NCBI RefSeq assembly: GCF_017640745.1 | Contig: NZ_JAEPQA010000031.1 | Coordinates: 1-45,897 of the forward strand | DNA: 45,897 bases | Reading direction: 5' to 3' | From: Nisaea sp. | Lineage (GTDB): Bacteria > Pseudomonadota > Alphaproteobacteria > Thalassobaculales > Thalassobaculaceae | Shown here: one piece after another, positions 45,228 to 45,897 of the stretch | Numbering within the stretch: the stretch's first letter is position 1 | How the letters are laid out: each line of letters begins with the position of its first letter | Notes under the pieces: model-generated | Told to the model about the DNA's origin: nothing | Seen by the model: the letters and a program-made list of their open reading frames with translations, nothing else | Databases searched by the model: none | Made by a program: the position numbers and the translations under genes

Positions 45228-45525
45228 GATTTAGTGCAATTGAATCAGCGTGGTGGACCGTCAACTTAAAGCTTGGATTTAATCTGCAGAGGGGTTTTTC
45301 GCGTCGCCGGGCAATGTCGCTCGCGGCGCGCGGCAGTTCATATAGCTTGGCCGCGCCAGGAACGGAACTGAAATCGGCGGTCACAAGCGGTCTGGCCCTG
45401 AGCAGAAGTGGTCCGACCGGTGGTCCTGTGCCAGGGTGGTGGAGGGACGAACCCGCTGCTCTCCCTTATTCGGTATCGCCGGTCGGCGGAAAATCGCCGC
45501 TGTCAAAAAAAGTGCAAATATGTTG

Positions 45526-45555
45526 TTGACGGTTTTGGAGGGAGGGTCGTATAAG
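45526..45555 (+). promoter_or_regulatory. rRNA operon promoter
   Basis: TTGACG (45526-45531) and TATAAG (45550-45555) are spaced 18 bases apart. An A-rich stretch with seven consecutive A at about 45505-45511 lies upstream like an UP element. A GC-rich discriminator (GCGCC) follows, as expected of stringently controlled rRNA promoters. The 5' leader to the 16S gene would be about 280 bases. The 298 bases between the M23 promoter and this site show no gene I could support. Confidence 0.8.
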
Positions 45556-45658
45556 GCGCCTCCCGTTGCGGGGCGGCGTGTTGAGCGGCGCGGCGGCGGG
45601 GTCTCGGAAGGGACTGTTTCGGCAGGATTTCCGGGGTGTTCGGACGGAGGTCCGGGCG

Positions 45659-45669
45659 GCTCTTTGACA
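45659..45669 (+). promoter_or_regulatory. boxA-like antitermination site in the rRNA leader
   Basis: GCTCTTTGACA resembles the boxA element bound by NusB/NusE (E. coli TGCTCTTTAACA). It lies about 100 bases after the predicted start of the rRNA transcript and 170 bases before 16S. Confidence 0.7.
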
Positions 45670-45839
45670 TAGTAGATATAGGAAAGGGATGCGCAGGCGG
45701 CGGCCTTATGTGGTTTGCCGGTTTTCGATCAGATGATCGACCTGAGCATCCTGAGCTAAAGTTAACACAGAAGCTCTTGTGCTAGGGACGGTCTTACGTT
45801 GATGCGTCTGTTCGTGTTTATGCGGATGGATAGCTTGAT

Positions 45840-45897
45840 CAACCTGAGAGTTTGATCCTGGCTCAGAACGAACGCTGGCGGCATGCCTAACACATGC
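45840..45897 (+). rRNA. rrs: 16S ribosomal RNA, 5' end (cut by window edge)
   Basis: The sequence from about 45840 contains GAGAGTTTGATCCTGGCTCA, the near-universal 5' segment of bacterial 16S rRNA, followed by GAACGAACGCTGGCGGCATG and CCTAACACATGC. The GGCATGCCTAACACATGC variant fits alphaproteobacteria. The exact 5' end is placed by analogy and may be off by a few bases. The gene continues beyond the window. Confidence 0.97.

Noticed and set aside
45155-45529. 124-codon plus-strand frame in the rRNA upstream region
   Set aside because: It overlaps the M23 gene start and its promoter in antisense, shows no domain, and ends in the rRNA promoter region.

Overview
The window reads as a chromosome segment of a GC-rich alphaproteobacterium, most like the Rhodospirillales and relatives. 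The evidence is the unbroken block yebC-ruvCAB-ybgC-tolQRAB-pal-cpoB-tilS-ftsH-folP-glmM-thiD, the style of the proteins, and an alphaproteobacterial 16S rRNA 5' end at the right edge. The species cannot be fixed from the sequence alone.

Left edge to 2.0 kb: the tail of an alpha/beta hydrolase overlaps a hotdog thioesterase. Facing them is a two-gene operon with a CheY-like response regulator and a small protein whose centre looks like an HPt phosphotransfer helix. From 2.4 to 18.2 kb lies a dense core block on the plus strand. It covers Holliday-junction processing (RuvCAB), the Tol-Pal envelope-constriction machine (YbgC, TolQRAB, Pal, CpoB), tRNA-Ile lysidine synthesis (TilS), membrane proteolysis (FtsH), folate synthesis (FolP), cell-wall precursor synthesis (GlmM) and thiamine synthesis (ThiD). 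Many of these genes overlap by 4 to 29 bases, so translation is probably coupled. A strong terminator-like hairpin follows pal. A second one sits inside the first codons of folP.

18.4-34.8 kb is accessory. It holds a stand-alone DnaB-type ATPase, an Ig-plus-lysozyme-like protein, and half of a corrinoid methyl-transfer locus (corrinoid protein, DUF1638 protein, Virulence_fact-family protein). After these come a run of catabolic or detoxification enzymes (SnoaL-like, iridoid-synthase-like SDR, DUF1684, AhpD-like, GST, double VOC, phytanoyl-CoA dioxygenase-like, quinone reductase, M20 peptidase) and a hybrid histidine kinase. A duplicated fragment of the preceding gene's 3' end lies downstream of the kinase.

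34.8-38.4 kb is the most mosaic part. It has a membrane PH-domain protein, then an AT-richer segment with three small exported proteins bracketed by two diverged 80-base repeats, then a TIR-domain protein with a Cys/His-rich N-terminus. Copies of a palindromic element of about 28 bases occur only between 31.4 and 38.4 kb, in intergenic gaps.

38.4-42.4 kb, minus strand, carries the other half of the corrinoid system: an MTHFR-like protein, a methyltetrahydrofolate:corrinoid methyltransferase and a Fe-S/ASKHA reactivase. With the 20.5-22.2 kb genes it would move methyl groups from a methylated amine-type substrate onto tetrahydrofolate. The substrate methyltransferase (MttB type) is not in the window. 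The right end has nhaA, a LysM/M23-type cell-wall peptidase, and a typical rRNA promoter, boxA and 16S start.
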